Shown here: one piece after another, positions 42,687 through 51,935 of the stretch
Layout: each line of letters opens with the position of its first letter
Position numbering within the stretch: the first letter of the stretch is position 1
NCBI RefSeq assembly: GCF_004005845.1
Contig: NZ_SADE01000001.1
Span: forward strand, 2,108,001-2,172,000
Origin: Hwanghaeella grinnelliae
GTDB lineage: Bacteria; Pseudomonadota; Alphaproteobacteria; UBA8366; Aestuariispiraceae
DNA length: 64,000 nucleotides
Reading direction: 5' to 3'
Translations under genes and position numbers: made by a program
Notes under the pieces: model-generated
Told to the model about the DNA's origin: nothing
Seen by the model: only the letters and a program-made list of their open reading frames with translations
Databases searched by the model: none

Positions 42687-42710
42687 GAAAAAACCGCCCC
42701 GCGAGCGGGT
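42687..42710 (-). terminator. terminator after rpoZ
   Basis: On the minus strand CCCGC-TC-GCGGG is followed by GCGGTTTTTT. It lies about 16 bp after the rpoZ stop and may limit readthrough into rsh; a second hairpin (GGGCCGGT/ACCGGCCC) follows at about 42660-42680. Confidence 0.55.
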
Positions 42711-42725
42711 TGCGAAAGGGATCGC

Positions 42726-43118
42726 TTAGTCTTCAAAGAAGCCCGGCTCCATATCCTCGAACGCCGGCATGTCGGGCAGAGCCCGCGCGAAGGGCGACAT
42801 CGGCTCCGGCTCCGGCTCTTCCACCGGCTTGTCTTCCAGCGTGCCGTTCGACATCTGCTCCATCATATCGACTTCTTCCGGCTCATCGACATCGACATGG
42901 CGCTGCATGTTGCGGATCAACTGGTCCTGCAACTCAGCCAGGGGAACGGTTTCATCGGCGATTTCGCGCAGCGACACGACCGGGTTCTTATCGTTGTCGC
43001 GGTCGACCGTGATCGATGCGCCGGTCGCGATATCACGGCTGCGCTGAGCCGCGACCAAGACCAGGTCGAAACGGTTCGGAATTCTTTCTACACAATCTTC
43101 AACGGTAACGCGCGCCAT
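42726..43118 (-). CDS. rpoZ: DNA-directed RNA polymerase omega subunit
   Basis: 130 residues. The N-terminal [30 protein letters not shown] is the omega signature, and [14 protein letters not shown] follows. The C-terminal half is an acidic, Pro/Glu-rich tail ([13 protein letters not shown]) typical of alphaproteobacterial omega. ATG 43118 is set by homology; the frame is open to 43226 without a better start. Confidence 0.95.
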   Translation of the reverse strand: MARVTVEDCVERIPNRFDLVLVAAQRSRDIATGASITVDRDNDKNPVVSLREIADETVPLAELQDQLIRNMQRHVDVDEPEEVDMMEQMSNGTLEDKPVEEPEPEPMSPFARALPDMPAFEDMEPGFFED

Positions 43119-43589
43119 GCCAAAACGTCCTTCAATCTTGCTTTCGTCGCCATCGTCGGCGGTGTGTCGACCTTGGGCCCAACTGAACCGGGAGCCCCGC
43201 CACGCCGCACGAGTAAAGACCGACACCCAACAACATAGTGGGCCCGGTCTGAACTTTCCAACCGAACGACAGGAGTTTTCGGTAAATTTTTGAGGCGCGA
43301 AATATACGGTCGATGCGCGGGCAATGCAACATCAAGACGCGTCGTGCCCCGGCCGAAAGGGTCAAGGTCGCCGCATTCCCGCTAAAAAGCCTCATATCGG
43401 GCGCATTCGGGCCTAATAACGTCGTTGTCTTTTGCCAATAGTTGCGCATCGACACTTGATACTTACTTGTCGGACTTAAATTCTAGCTGTAAGAAATTCC
43501 GCTTGGTCGGACTTGATCACGATAAAAAACACTAAGTCATTCGGGTACAAGTCATTTTCGAAGTTTTTGAGTTTTTGGGGGCTCACATT
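43119..43589. other. divergent intergenic region rpoZ / NYN-domain gene
   Basis: These 471 bp contain the two divergent promoters. The 3' half (from about 43430) is AT-rich. TTGATA near 43459 and TTGATC near 43515 are possible -35 elements for the plus-strand gene. I see no RNA gene and no convincing ORF. Confidence 0.35.
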
Positions 43590-44279
43590 ATGGATATGGG
43601 GTTTTACAAGGAAGAGCGAGTCGCTCTGTTCATTGACGGTGCTAATCTTTATTCCGCTGCACGGACATTGGGATTCGATATCGATTACAAGAAGCTGCTG
43701 GACCAGTTTCGCGGCGAATGCCAGATGGTCCGCGCGTTTTATTACACCGCCTTGTTTGAAGAGCAGGAATATTCGCCGATCCGTCCGCTTGTCGACTGGC
43801 TGGACTACAACGGCTACACGCTGGTTACCAAACCGGCCAAGGAATACACCGACGCCCAGGGCCGCCGTAAGGTAAAAGGCAATATGGATATCGAACTGGC
43901 GATCGATGTTCTGGAAATGGCCGAACATATGGATCATGTCGTGTTGTTCTCCGGCGACGGCGATTTCCGCCGCCTGGCCGAGGCCGTTCAACGCAAAGGC
44001 CTACGCGTCACCGTCGTCAGCACCATCAAGACCTCGCCGCCGATGGTCGCCGACGAACTGCGTCGGCAATGCGACAACTTCATCGAATTGTCGGAACTGT
44101 CCAAACTGGTCGCGCGCAATTTCCATGACGGGGCCCGCCCGGCGCCCCGGCCGCGGAAGGAAAACTTCAAATCCGCCGAATACCGCGACGATGCCGAGGA
44201 CGACCTCGAAGAAGATTACGAAGACGACTATGAAGAAGAGTTCGACGACGACGACGAAGCGGTCGTAGAGCGCGTCTAA
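43590..44279 (+). CDS. NYN-domain (LabA/DUF88) ribonuclease-like protein
   Basis: 229 residues. The NYN/PIN-like domain starts with VALFIDGANLYSAARTLG (catalytic Asp), has KGNMDIELAIDVLEMAE and VVLFSGDGDFRRLAEAVQ (second Asp cluster), and VSTIKTSPPMVADELRRQCD. The C-terminus is a striking acidic tail of Asp/Glu with spaced Tyr (EEDYEDDYEEEFDDDDE). It is probably a metal-dependent RNase or RNA-binding protein. ATG 43590 is preceded by GGGGG; TTG 43575 gives five more residues. Divergent from rpoZ, a neighbourhood common in alphaproteobacteria. Confidence 0.85.
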   Translation: MDMGFYKEERVALFIDGANLYSAARTLGFDIDYKKLLDQFRGECQMVRAFYYTALFEEQEYSPIRPLVDWLDYNGYTLVTKPAKEYTDAQGRRKVKGNMDIELAIDVLEMAEHMDHVVLFSGDGDFRRLAEAVQRKGLRVTVVSTIKTSPPMVADELRRQCDNFIELSELSKLVARNFHDGARPAPRPRKENFKSAEYRDDAEDDLEEDYEDDYEEEFDDDDEAVVERV

Positions 44280-44335
44280 ACAGGCACGCGCGCCCCTCAC
44301 CTCACTCCTTTCAGGTCGTCCAACCGGGAAACGCC

Positions 44336-44986
44336 GTGACGGAAGAATTTTCAGTTCCGGAACAGACTTGCGCGCTTTGCCCCAGGCTGGCCGCCTTCCG
44401 AGCGGACAACCGGGCGGCCCATCCCGATTGGCATAACGGACCGGTGGACAGTTTTGGACCGCTTGGCGCGGAACTTCTGGTCATCGGCCTGGCCCCCGGC
44501 CTGCAGGGCGCGAACAAGACCGGCCGGCCCTTCACGGGTGATTACGCGGGCGATCTGCTCTATGCCACGTTGTCCGGTCATGGATACGCGAAGGGCACAT
44601 ACGACAAGCACCGCGGTGACGGGCTGGAACTGGTCAATGCGCGGATCACCAATGCGGTGCGCTGCGTCCCGCCACAGAACAAGCCGATTGGGTCGGAAGT
44701 TTCCAATTGCCTGCCCTTCCTGGCGCGCGAGATCGCGGCTATGCCGAACCTGAAAGCCATGCTGTGCCTGGGCCTTCTGTCACATAATGCGACGTTGCGG
44801 GGATTGGGGTTCAAGCAATCCGCCTTCAAATTCGGCCATGGCAGCGTTCACGATCTACCCGATACCGGCGCAGTCCTTGTCGATAGCTATCATTGCTCCC
44901 GCTACAACACGAATACCGGCCGCTTGACCGTGGAAATGTTCGATGCCGTTTTCGATACGCTGGACGGAATTCTTGCCGGGGCCTGA
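44336..44986 (+). CDS. family 5 uracil-DNA glycosylase (UDGb)
   Basis: 216 residues with a GTG start. An N-terminal Cys pair CALCP and later Cys residues (NAVRCVPPQN, VSNCLPFL) fit the 4Fe-4S cluster of family 4/5 UDGs. Motif A is GLAPGLQGANKTGRPFTGD; motif B is HCSRYNTNTGRLT, as in UDGb. It removes uracil and related deaminated bases from DNA. It follows the NYN-domain gene by 57 bp and probably shares its transcript. Confidence 0.9.
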   Translation: MTEEFSVPEQTCALCPRLAAFRADNRAAHPDWHNGPVDSFGPLGAELLVIGLAPGLQGANKTGRPFTGDYAGDLLYATLSGHGYAKGTYDKHRGDGLELVNARITNAVRCVPPQNKPIGSEVSNCLPFLAREIAAMPNLKAMLCLGLLSHNATLRGLGFKQSAFKFGHGSVHDLPDTGAVLVDSYHCSRYNTNTGRLTVEMFDAVFDTLDGILAGA

Positions 44987-45034
44987 CGTCTCGCCCAGGA
45001 TGGTCCGCGCAGTGCTACCCGACCGGACCCCTTC

Positions 45035-45481
45035 ATGATCAAAACCGCCATTGTTCTTGCCGTCATTGTCCTGGTTGCCGGGGCTTTCATACTGCGGGCG
45101 ATGCGCGCCATGAAGGCCCAGATCGAAAGCGACGCGGACGAGGCCGACGATTGGACGGGCGCGAAACGCTTCGGCGGCAAATTCGAGGGCGATGCCGGCG
45201 GGGTTTCCGAAACCAACCGCCCCCCGCCGGAAGATGAAATCCGCCGGACATGGACGCCGATCCGCGCACCGGTGAACGGCGCGCTTTCGAAACCGGGCGG
45301 CACGGCCACAATCCCGGTCAGCGACGCGCAGCTGCGCAAATACGCCGATTGGTGCGACCGGCGCTGCACCGGCGCTTGGCTGATCGTGCTTCCTGTATCC
45401 GGCCCCGCCACACTATGGTTCCGAAACCGGGCGGACGCGGAAGCCTTCGCCCGGGTCTGGCATCCGCTTGCCGGAACCTGA
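45035..45481 (+). CDS. hypothetical membrane-anchored protein
   Basis: 148 residues. One N-terminal transmembrane anchor (TAIVLAVIVLVAGAFILRAM, residues 4-23), a charged linker (DEADDWTGAKRFGGKFEG), and a C-terminal soluble part with CDRRCTGAWLIVLPVSGPA and FRNRADAEAFARVWHPLAG, which may form a small alpha/beta fold. No family recognised. It lies 49 bp after the UDG gene on the same strand. Confidence 0.65.
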   Translation: MIKTAIVLAVIVLVAGAFILRAMRAMKAQIESDADEADDWTGAKRFGGKFEGDAGGVSETNRPPPEDEIRRTWTPIRAPVNGALSKPGGTATIPVSDAQLRKYADWCDRRCTGAWLIVLPVSGPATLWFRNRADAEAFARVWHPLAGT

Positions 45482-45529
45482 AACGAACTGGCAGCAGAAC
45501 CAAATCTCAATTGAATTGGGAGGCAGACC

Positions 45530-45922
45530 ATGACCTTAACCATCTACAATCCAGACACCATCGCAGCGCCCCTTGCCCGCTATTCGCATGCCGTGGAGAT
45601 CCCTAAGGACGCCCGCGCCTTGTTCATTTCCGGCCAGGTCGGCCTGACGCCCGACGGCGCGATGCCGGACAGCGCGGAAGAACAGTCCGAAAATGTCTGG
45701 CTGAACTTGAAGGCGATCCTTGAGAATGCCGGTATGGGGCTGGAGGATCTTGTCCGGGTGAACGCCTATATCACCGACGCGCGTTATGTTGCCGCCTACC
45801 GCACAGGTCGGGACAAGGTGCTGACCGACGGCATCGCACCGGCTTCCACCTTGGTGGTCGTCTCCGGACTGGCCGACCCGAAAATGAAGATCGAGGTTGA
45901 GGCCGTCGCGGCGAAATCTTGA
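45530..45922 (+). CDS. RidA family protein
   Basis: 130 residues of the YjgF/YER057c/UK114 fold. FISGQVGLTPDGAMPDSAEEQ, VRVNAYITD and the C-terminal PASTLVVVSGLADPKMKIEVEAVA are family-typical. RidA proteins hydrolyse reactive enamine/imine intermediates from PLP enzymes; this branch lacks the strict RidA Arg motif at its usual place, so the substrate is uncertain. GGGAGG precedes ATG 45530. Confidence 0.88.
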   Translation: MTLTIYNPDTIAAPLARYSHAVEIPKDARALFISGQVGLTPDGAMPDSAEEQSENVWLNLKAILENAGMGLEDLVRVNAYITDARYVAAYRTGRDKVLTDGIAPASTLVVVSGLADPKMKIEVEAVAAKS

Positions 45923-46030
45923 ACGCTACCCTCTCGGCTAAAACGCCGCGATATTAACCGGTTTGAAAGCATTTCCGGGCTATCTCCCGCTCTCCCGCCA
46001 ATTCGGCAGGCTGATCGAGGAGTTGCCCCC

Positions 46031-46786
46031 ATGCCCCGCAAGATTTCCGCATTTCTTTTGTCCGCCTGCGCCCTGCTGGCGCCCATCGGCGTGCAGGCTG
46101 CCGGGGGCAAGGCCCATTGGGGGTATTCAGGGCACGAAGGTCCCGAGCATTGGGCCGAACTGTCGCCCGGCAATGCGGCCTGCGCGGGCACGTCCCAATC
46201 GCCGATCGACATCATTTCCGCTGCGGCAGTTGCGGCCGGCGGATCAACGCCGGAAGTGGATTGGCACGGTTTCGCGCCCTCGGTCGTGAATAACGGCCAT
46301 ACGATCCAGGTGAATACGGGCGGCCATGGCGGGTCGCTGGTGGCGGGCAGCCGACGCTACGACCTGCTTCAATTCCACTTCCATCACCTGTCCGAGCACA
46401 CAATCGATGGCAAGCACGCGCCGCTCGAAGTCCATTTCGTGCACAAATCCGACTATGGCGACTTGTTCGTGATCGGCGTGATGATCGAAGAAGGCGACGC
46501 CAACCCGGTTCTGGAGGCGGTTTTCGAACATATCCCGGAAGCGGGCCACACCCATGAGGCCACGCATGAGATCGACCCCGCCGATCTGTTGCCCGGCGAC
46601 CATGCGGCCTTTCGCTATCGCGGGTCGCTGACCACCCCGCCCTGCTCCGAGATCGTTACCTGGCATGTGATGGAAGGTGCCGTCACCGCCAGCAAAAGCC
46701 AGATCGAGGCATTCTCGTCCTTGTACTCGGACAATTTCCGCCCGGTCCAGCCCGCCAACAATCGCATGGTCGTGATCAGCGACTAG
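46031..46786 (+). CDS. alpha-class carbonic anhydrase (periplasmic)
   Basis: 251 residues. The signal peptide is cleaved near VQAAGG (about residue 24). The mature enzyme starts HWGYSGHEGPEHWAEL and has TSQSPIDI. The zinc histidines are visible in QFHFHH (116, 118) and LEVHFVH (135), with the proton-shuttle region SEHTIDGK. SLTTPPCSEIVTWHVM is the conserved alpha-CA strand. It interconverts CO2 and bicarbonate in the periplasm. Stand-alone gene converging with the carnitine operon. Confidence 0.93.
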   Translation: MPRKISAFLLSACALLAPIGVQAAGGKAHWGYSGHEGPEHWAELSPGNAACAGTSQSPIDIISAAAVAAGGSTPEVDWHGFAPSVVNNGHTIQVNTGGHGGSLVAGSRRYDLLQFHFHHLSEHTIDGKHAPLEVHFVHKSDYGDLFVIGVMIEEGDANPVLEAVFEHIPEAGHTHEATHEIDPADLLPGDHAAFRYRGSLTTPPCSEIVTWHVMEGAVTASKSQIEAFSSLYSDNFRPVQPANNRMVVISD

Positions 46787-46801
46787 GCTCGGGTCCGCCC
46801 C

Positions 46802-47584
46802 TTACCGCCCCTTCCAGACCGGGTCGCGCTTTTCGGCGAAGGCGATGGCGCCTTCCTTCTGATCTTCGCTGGAATACAGCGTCTTCACCGTCGGTAGTTT
46901 GGACTTGGTCACGAGATCGAAGGCTTCCTGCACCGGCAGGTGGCTCGTCTCGCGCACCACTTCCTTGATCGCCGCGTAGACCAGCGGCGGACCGCTTGCC
47001 AGCAGGTCGGCTTTCGCGCGCGCGACGGTCATCAGGTCGGCCGCCGGCACCACTTCGTTCACCACGCCCCATTGCTTCGCCTCCGCCGCGTCGAAACGGC
47101 GGCCGGTGAACAGCATTTCCATGGCGACATGGTGGGGAATGCGGCGCGGCAGTTTGATCGTCGCCGCATCCGCCAAGGTGCCGGACCGGATTTCCGGCAA
47201 GGCGAACATGGCATGATCGGCGGCGATGATGATGTCCGCGCTGATCATCAATTCGAACCCGCCGCCGAAGGCGATGCCGTTCACCGCCGCGATCACCGGC
47301 TTGTTGAGGTTCGGCAATTCCTGCAAACCGCCGAAGCCGCCGACGCCGTAATACTCGTCCGGCCCCTCACCAGCTGCGGCGGCTTTCAGGTCCCATCCCG
47401 GGCAGAAGAACTTGTCCCCGCCGCCCGTCAGAATGGCGACCCGCAGTTCGGGATCGTCCCGAAACGCCGCAAAGACATCGCCCATTTCGCGGCTGGTCGG
47501 GGCATCGATGGCATTCGCCTTCGGCCGGTCCAGGGTCACTTCCAGCACCGCGCCGCGGCGTTCCACTTTCACGGAGTCGCTCAT
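46802..47584 (-). CDS. caiD: crotonobetainyl-CoA hydratase/carnitinyl-CoA dehydratase
   Basis: 260 residues, crotonase fold, very close in pattern to E. coli CaiD: DRPKANAIDAPTSREMGDVF, FFCPGWDLKAAAAGEGPDE, GGFELMISADIIIAAD, MFALPEIRSG (catalytic Glu) and the identical C-terminus AFAEKRDPVWKGR. It hydrates crotonobetainyl-CoA to L-carnitinyl-CoA, or the reverse. ATG 47584 lies 5 bp after the ligase stop codon. Last gene of the five-gene operon with carnitine dehydrogenase and BKACE, which supports a carnitine or butyrobetaine role. Confidence 0.87.
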   Translation of the reverse strand: MSDSVKVERRGAVLEVTLDRPKANAIDAPTSREMGDVFAAFRDDPELRVAILTGGGDKFFCPGWDLKAAAAGEGPDEYYGVGGFGGLQELPNLNKPVIAAVNGIAFGGGFELMISADIIIAADHAMFALPEIRSGTLADAATIKLPRRIPHHVAMEMLFTGRRFDAAEAKQWGVVNEVVPAADLMTVARAKADLLASGPPLVYAAIKEVVRETSHLPVQEAFDLVTKSKLPTVKTLYSSEDQKEGAIAFAEKRDPVWKGR

Positions 47585-47589
47585 CTTCT

Positions 47590-49707
47590 CTATTCCTCCA
47601 CCCATCGTATCAGGGCGTCCGCGGCAACAGCGCCGTGGCCCCCTTCTTCATCTTGGGGCAAAACCATCAGCGGATTGATATCCACTTCCAAAATCCGGTC
47701 GCCCAAATCCGTGACCATCGCACCGACGCTTTCAACCGCGGAGACCACCGCTTCCCAATCGGCCATGCGCCTGCCGCGATAGCCGCGCAGCAGCGGCGCG
47801 CAGCGCAGCGAATTCAAGGCCTCCTCGATCCGCTCCCGCGTGGCGGGCAACAGGATGATGGCGGCATCGTTCAGCAGTTCGACCAATTCGCCGCCCGCGC
47901 CGACCACCAGATGCGGTCCGAATTGCGGGTCGCGGTTCACGCCAATCAGCAGTTCGGCGACCGACCCGGCCACCATCTTTTCCACCATCACCCGGTCGGC
48001 CAGCGTGAACAGGTGCTCCGCCGCCGCGGCAACGGCATCCCCATCGCCCAGATTGAGTTTTACCGCCCCGGCTTCGGTCTTATGCGCCAGGGTCGCTGAA
48101 ACCGCCTTGGCGACGACCGGGAAGCCCAGAGCCTCCGCCGCGGCGACCGCTTCCGTCGCGGAGGTGACCAGCGATCCTTCCGGGGTCCGCAACCCATAGC
48201 GCCGGGCCAATTGCTTCGACCGCCATTCGTCCAATACCACGGCTTCGCCCACAGGGTCCGGGCCGACTGGCGACGGAAGCCAGTCAGACTGTTTTCCGGC
48301 CCGTGCGGCGGCGGCAATGGCGCCCAATCCTTCTCGCAGCCCCTGCAAGGGGACGACACCGGCTTCCAGGAACCGTGCCGCAGCCTCCGGCGTCATGTTC
48401 TCGGAAATGCTGGCCAGGACGGCGGCCGGGCGGCCGCTGATCCGGGCGGCATCGATATAGGCGTCGATCGCCGGTTCCCAGCCCGATGTGTCGCATTTGG
48501 CCGGATGCGGAAAATCGATGACCAGCACGCCCATATCCACATCCGCCGACAGGGCCGCGCCGAAACAGTCGGTCATCGCCTGGCGGTCTTCCCAGATATA
48601 GGTGTGGTAGTCCAAGGGATTGGCGATTGCCACCTTGTCGCCCAAGACATCGTAAAGGCGGTCATGCACCGCCTGCGAAAAGTCGGGATAAGTCAGCCCC
48701 ATATCCTCGCCCAAATCCGCCATCAGCGAGGCTTCACCGCCGGAACAGCTCATTGAGGCGATCCGGTTCCCCGACAGCGGCGGCACCACGGAAAGCAGTT
48801 TCAGCGTTTCCAGCAAGGTCGACAGGTCGTCCACCCGTGCGATCCCGATGGCGTCGAACAAGGTTTGATACAGCGCATCGGACCCGGCGAGCGACGACGT
48901 GTGGCTCATCGTCGCCTGCGCGCCCTTGTCCGACCGGCCGGCCTTCAAGACCACAATGGGTTTGCCCGCCTGCTTGGCCCGCGCGGCGGCCCGCGCGAAA
49001 GCGGCGATATCGTCGATGCTTTCGGCGATCAGGCCGATACAGGTCACGCGCTCGTCCAAGGCCAGGGCGTCGATATAGGCATCGAAACCCAGATCGGCCT
49101 TGTTGCCGACGCTGATCACATAGGCCAGCGGCACGGTACGCTGCTGCATGGTCAGGCTGATGGAAATATTGCCGCTTTGCGCGACGATGGCAGCGCCGCG
49201 CTCGACCCGGACACCGCCATGCTGGTCCGGCCACAGGGCCGCGCCGTCCAGATAGTTCAGCGCGCCATAGCAGTTCGGCCCGACGAAGGGCATGGCGCCC
49301 GCCGCCGCCAGCAGGTCATCCTGGCGTTTGATCCCGAGGCCGCCGACTTCCTTGAAGCCGGATGCATAACAGACCGTCCCGCCCGTCCCCAGCGCCGACA
49401 GCCGCTCGACGACATCGACCGTGGCGTCCGGCGGGATCGCGACGAAAGCCGCGTCCGGCGCGCCTGGCAGGTCCTCGACCGTTGCGAAACAGGGAATGCC
49501 CGACATATCGGCCCGGCGCGGATTCACCGGCCAGATCTCACCGTCGAACCCGATTTTCAGCGATTGCTCGACGACGGTCGCAGCCTCGTATCCGCCGATA
49601 ACGGCCACCGACCGGGGACGCAACAGGCGGCGCAGACCGTCGATCTTGCCCGCGCGCTCTTGTTCGGCGTCGCCGCCCGATGCCGCGGGGTCCAAATGCC
49701 CATCCAT
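47590..49707 (-). CDS. ADP-forming acyl-CoA synthetase (acetate--CoA ligase family)
   Basis: 705 residues in the NDP-forming order: CoA-binding domain (PRSVAVIGGYEAATVVEQS), succinyl-CoA-ligase-like domain with the phospho-His region MSHTSSLAGSD, and a C-terminal ATP-grasp domain (GFPVVAKAVSATLAHKTEAG). It makes an acyl-CoA from acid, CoA and ATP with ADP and phosphate, reversibly. ATG 49707 has GGGAG upstream; the frame is open to 49824 inside the dehydrogenase gene. Within this operon it probably activates a betaine (gamma-butyrobetaine or crotonobetaine), or runs in reverse on betainyl-CoA to yield ATP. Confidence 0.88.
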   Translation of the reverse strand: MDGHLDPAASGGDAEQERAGKIDGLRRLLRPRSVAVIGGYEAATVVEQSLKIGFDGEIWPVNPRRADMSGIPCFATVEDLPGAPDAAFVAIPPDATVDVVERLSALGTGGTVCYASGFKEVGGLGIKRQDDLLAAAGAMPFVGPNCYGALNYLDGAALWPDQHGGVRVERGAAIVAQSGNISISLTMQQRTVPLAYVISVGNKADLGFDAYIDALALDERVTCIGLIAESIDDIAAFARAAARAKQAGKPIVVLKAGRSDKGAQATMSHTSSLAGSDALYQTLFDAIGIARVDDLSTLLETLKLLSVVPPLSGNRIASMSCSGGEASLMADLGEDMGLTYPDFSQAVHDRLYDVLGDKVAIANPLDYHTYIWEDRQAMTDCFGAALSADVDMGVLVIDFPHPAKCDTSGWEPAIDAYIDAARISGRPAAVLASISENMTPEAAARFLEAGVVPLQGLREGLGAIAAAARAGKQSDWLPSPVGPDPVGEAVVLDEWRSKQLARRYGLRTPEGSLVTSATEAVAAAEALGFPVVAKAVSATLAHKTEAGAVKLNLGDGDAVAAAAEHLFTLADRVMVEKMVAGSVAELLIGVNRDPQFGPHLVVGAGGELVELLNDAAIILLPATRERIEEALNSLRCAPLLRGYRGRRMADWEAVVSAVESVGAMVTDLGDRILEVDINPLMVLPQDEEGGHGAVAADALIRWVEE

Positions 49708-49717
49708 GGACGTCTCC

Positions 49718-50878
49718 CTAACCGCCAAGCGGCCGCAAAAGGGAACGGGAAATAATGTGGCGCTGGATTTCGCTGGTCCCTTCCCAGATCCGCTCCACCC
49801 GCGCATCGCGCCAAATCCGCTCAAGCGGCAGGTCGCTCATCAACCCCATGCCGCCATGGATCTGGATCGCCTCGTCGGCGATGAAGGCCAGGGCTTCGGT
49901 CGCGGCCAGTTTCGCCATCGCCGCATCCATGTCTTCCATGGCGCCCTGTTCGTGTTTCCAGGCGGCTTCCATCACCAACAGTTCAGCCGCGTGCAGGCGC
50001 ATTTTCATATCGGCCAGTTTGAAACTGACACCCTGGAACTTGCTGATCTGCTGCCCGAATTGTTTGCGCTCGACCGCCCAGTCCAGCGACTGTTCCAGCG
50101 CCCGGTGGCAGCGGCCGAGCGACAAGGCCGCGACCTGCAGACGGGTCGCGCCCAGCCAATCGTTCGCGACGTCGAAACCTTGATCGACAACGCCCAGAAC
50201 CTGGGAGGACGGCACGCGGCAATCGTCGAATTCAAGGATGAAATTGTGATAACCGCGATGGGAAACGTTCTTATAGCCCTGGCGCACGGTGAAGCCGGGC
50301 CAGCCCTTGTCGACAAGGAAGGAGGTGATCTTCTTGCGCGGTCCGCGCGGGGTCTCTTCCTCCCCGGTCGCCGCGAACAGAATGACGAAATCGGCCCAAT
50401 CCGCATGGCTGATGAAATGCTTCACGCCATTGATGACGAAATCGTCCCCATCCCGTTCCGCCTTGCAAGACATGGAGCGCACGTCCGATCCGGCGCCGGG
50501 TTCGGTCATCGCCAGGCAATCGACCTTTTCGCCCCGGATACAGGGGAACAAATACTTCTCCCGCTGCTCGCCCTCGCAGGCCTGCAGAATGTTCGACGGC
50601 CGCGCGACCGTGTAATTCAGCGCCATATTGGCCCGGCCCAATTCCCGGTCCAGCAAACACATGGAAACGGTATCCAGGCCGCCGCCGCCCAGTTCCTCCG
50701 GCATATTCGCCGCGTAAAGGCCCAGTTCAATGGACTTTTCGCGGATTTGCGCCGCCAGCTCCGGCCGCAGCGTATCGCTTTCCTCGACCTCTGCTTCGTA
50801 GGGATACAGTTCTTCCTCCACGAAACGGCGGGCCGTCTCGACGATCATGCGATGTTCTTCGCTCAGACTGAAATCCAT
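49718..50878 (-). CDS. acyl-CoA dehydrogenase (putative gamma-butyrobetainyl-CoA dehydrogenase)
   Basis: 386 residues. Signatures are CLAMTEPGAGSDVRSM and QIHGGMGLMSDLPLERIWRDAR, with the catalytic Glu in RIWEGTSEIQRH near the C-terminus. It is a full-length FAD enzyme oxidising acyl-CoA to enoyl-CoA with ETF as acceptor. Located between the carnitine dehydrogenase and the ADP-forming ligase (10-bp gap) and in one operon with CaiD, it most likely makes crotonobetainyl-CoA from gamma-butyrobetainyl-CoA. That substrate is inferred from context. Confidence 0.85.
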   Translation of the reverse strand: MDFSLSEEHRMIVETARRFVEEELYPYEAEVEESDTLRPELAAQIREKSIELGLYAANMPEELGGGGLDTVSMCLLDRELGRANMALNYTVARPSNILQACEGEQREKYLFPCIRGEKVDCLAMTEPGAGSDVRSMSCKAERDGDDFVINGVKHFISHADWADFVILFAATGEEETPRGPRKKITSFLVDKGWPGFTVRQGYKNVSHRGYHNFILEFDDCRVPSSQVLGVVDQGFDVANDWLGATRLQVAALSLGRCHRALEQSLDWAVERKQFGQQISKFQGVSFKLADMKMRLHAAELLVMEAAWKHEQGAMEDMDAAMAKLAATEALAFIADEAIQIHGGMGLMSDLPLERIWRDARVERIWEGTSEIQRHIISRSLLRPLGG

Positions 50879-50904
50879 GACTTCCGCCCCTTGTTCTTGT
50901 TCGG

Positions 50905-51885
50905 TTATTCCGCCGCCATGCGGTCGCGGTTTTCCTTCAATACGCGTCCTGCGCCCTCATTGAAGGTCTCCAGGGCCTGCATGATGGCGATCAGGCAATC
51001 GTCGCGCAGGCGCTCCATCTCCGAGATCGTGGTGCCGGCCAGTTGGTCCTCTGTGCCGGTAACCATCTTGTCGATCAGATCTTCGGTCAGTTCCGGGGCC
51101 TTCAGCTTGGTCCAGGGCAATTCCAGCGCCGGGCCGAACTGGCGCAGCATATGGCGCATCCCCTCGTCCCCGCCGGCCAGCGCGAAGGTCTTGTTGACGC
51201 CCATGAAGGCCCAGCGCAGGCCGGGGCCATAGACGATGGCGTCGTCCAATTCCTCGGTCGTCGCGATGCCTTCGTTGACGATATGCAGGTTTTCCCGCCA
51301 CAGCGCTTCCTGCAAACGATCGGACAGAAAGCCTTCGACCTCATTGCGGACATGCAGCGGATACATGCCGATCTTGGTATAGAAGGACCGCGCGGCTTCG
51401 ATGGTTTCCGGCGCGGTCTTCTTGCCGCCGACCAGTTCCACCAGCGGCAGCAGATAGACCGGGTTGAACGGGTGGCCGACCAGGACGCGTTCCGGATGGG
51501 CGCAATCGGCCTGGAAATCGCTCGGCAACAAGCCGGATGTGGACGATCCGATGAGCACATCCGCTGGGGCGGCGGCATCGATTTCCGCATGTAGCTTGGT
51601 TTTCAGGTCCAGCCGTTCGGGGGCGGATTCCTGGATGAAATCCGCCTTGGACGCGACCTCGGCCACGCTGGCGGCGAAACTCAGCCGGGACAGATCCGCG
51701 CCGGGCGCAAGGCCCAGCTTGGTCAGCGCCGGCCAGGCGTTTTCGACTTTCGCCCGCAGGATCGCTTCCGCGCCGGGGCCCGGGTCGAAGGCAATGACGG
51801 ACAGCCCGTTGGCCAGACAGCGCGCGGCCCAGCCGGCGCCGATCACACCGCCGCCGATCAGCCCCACCGTTTCGATGTTACGCAT
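50905..51885 (-). CDS. lcdH: L-carnitine dehydrogenase (3-hydroxyacyl-CoA dehydrogenase family)
   Basis: 326 residues. The NAD-binding motif VGLIGGGVIGAGWAARCLA and SSTSGLLPSDFQADCAHPER precede HPFNPVYLLPLVELVGGKKT, the family signature, and GPGLRWAFMGVNKTFALAGG, typical of carnitine 3-dehydrogenase. It oxidises L-carnitine to 3-dehydrocarnitine with NAD. It is the single-domain form: no C-terminal betainyl-CoA thioesterase domain, which some rhizobial homologues carry. It follows the BKACE gene, the expected next step, by 50 bp. Confidence 0.86.
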   Translation of the reverse strand: MRNIETVGLIGGGVIGAGWAARCLANGLSVIAFDPGPGAEAILRAKVENAWPALTKLGLAPGADLSRLSFAASVAEVASKADFIQESAPERLDLKTKLHAEIDAAAPADVLIGSSTSGLLPSDFQADCAHPERVLVGHPFNPVYLLPLVELVGGKKTAPETIEAARSFYTKIGMYPLHVRNEVEGFLSDRLQEALWRENLHIVNEGIATTEELDDAIVYGPGLRWAFMGVNKTFALAGGDEGMRHMLRQFGPALELPWTKLKAPELTEDLIDKMVTGTEDQLAGTTISEMERLRDDCLIAIMQALETFNEGAGRVLKENRDRMAAE

Positions 51886-51935
51886 CGTTCTATTCCTTGA
51901 AATAGGACGCGTTTACAGCGCCCTGTAGAGTCATG

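Noticed and set aside
43119-43589. Possible structured RNA between rpoZ and the NYN gene
   Set aside because: Length and AT-content invited a check, but no strong long hairpin, terminator or tRNA-like fold was found.
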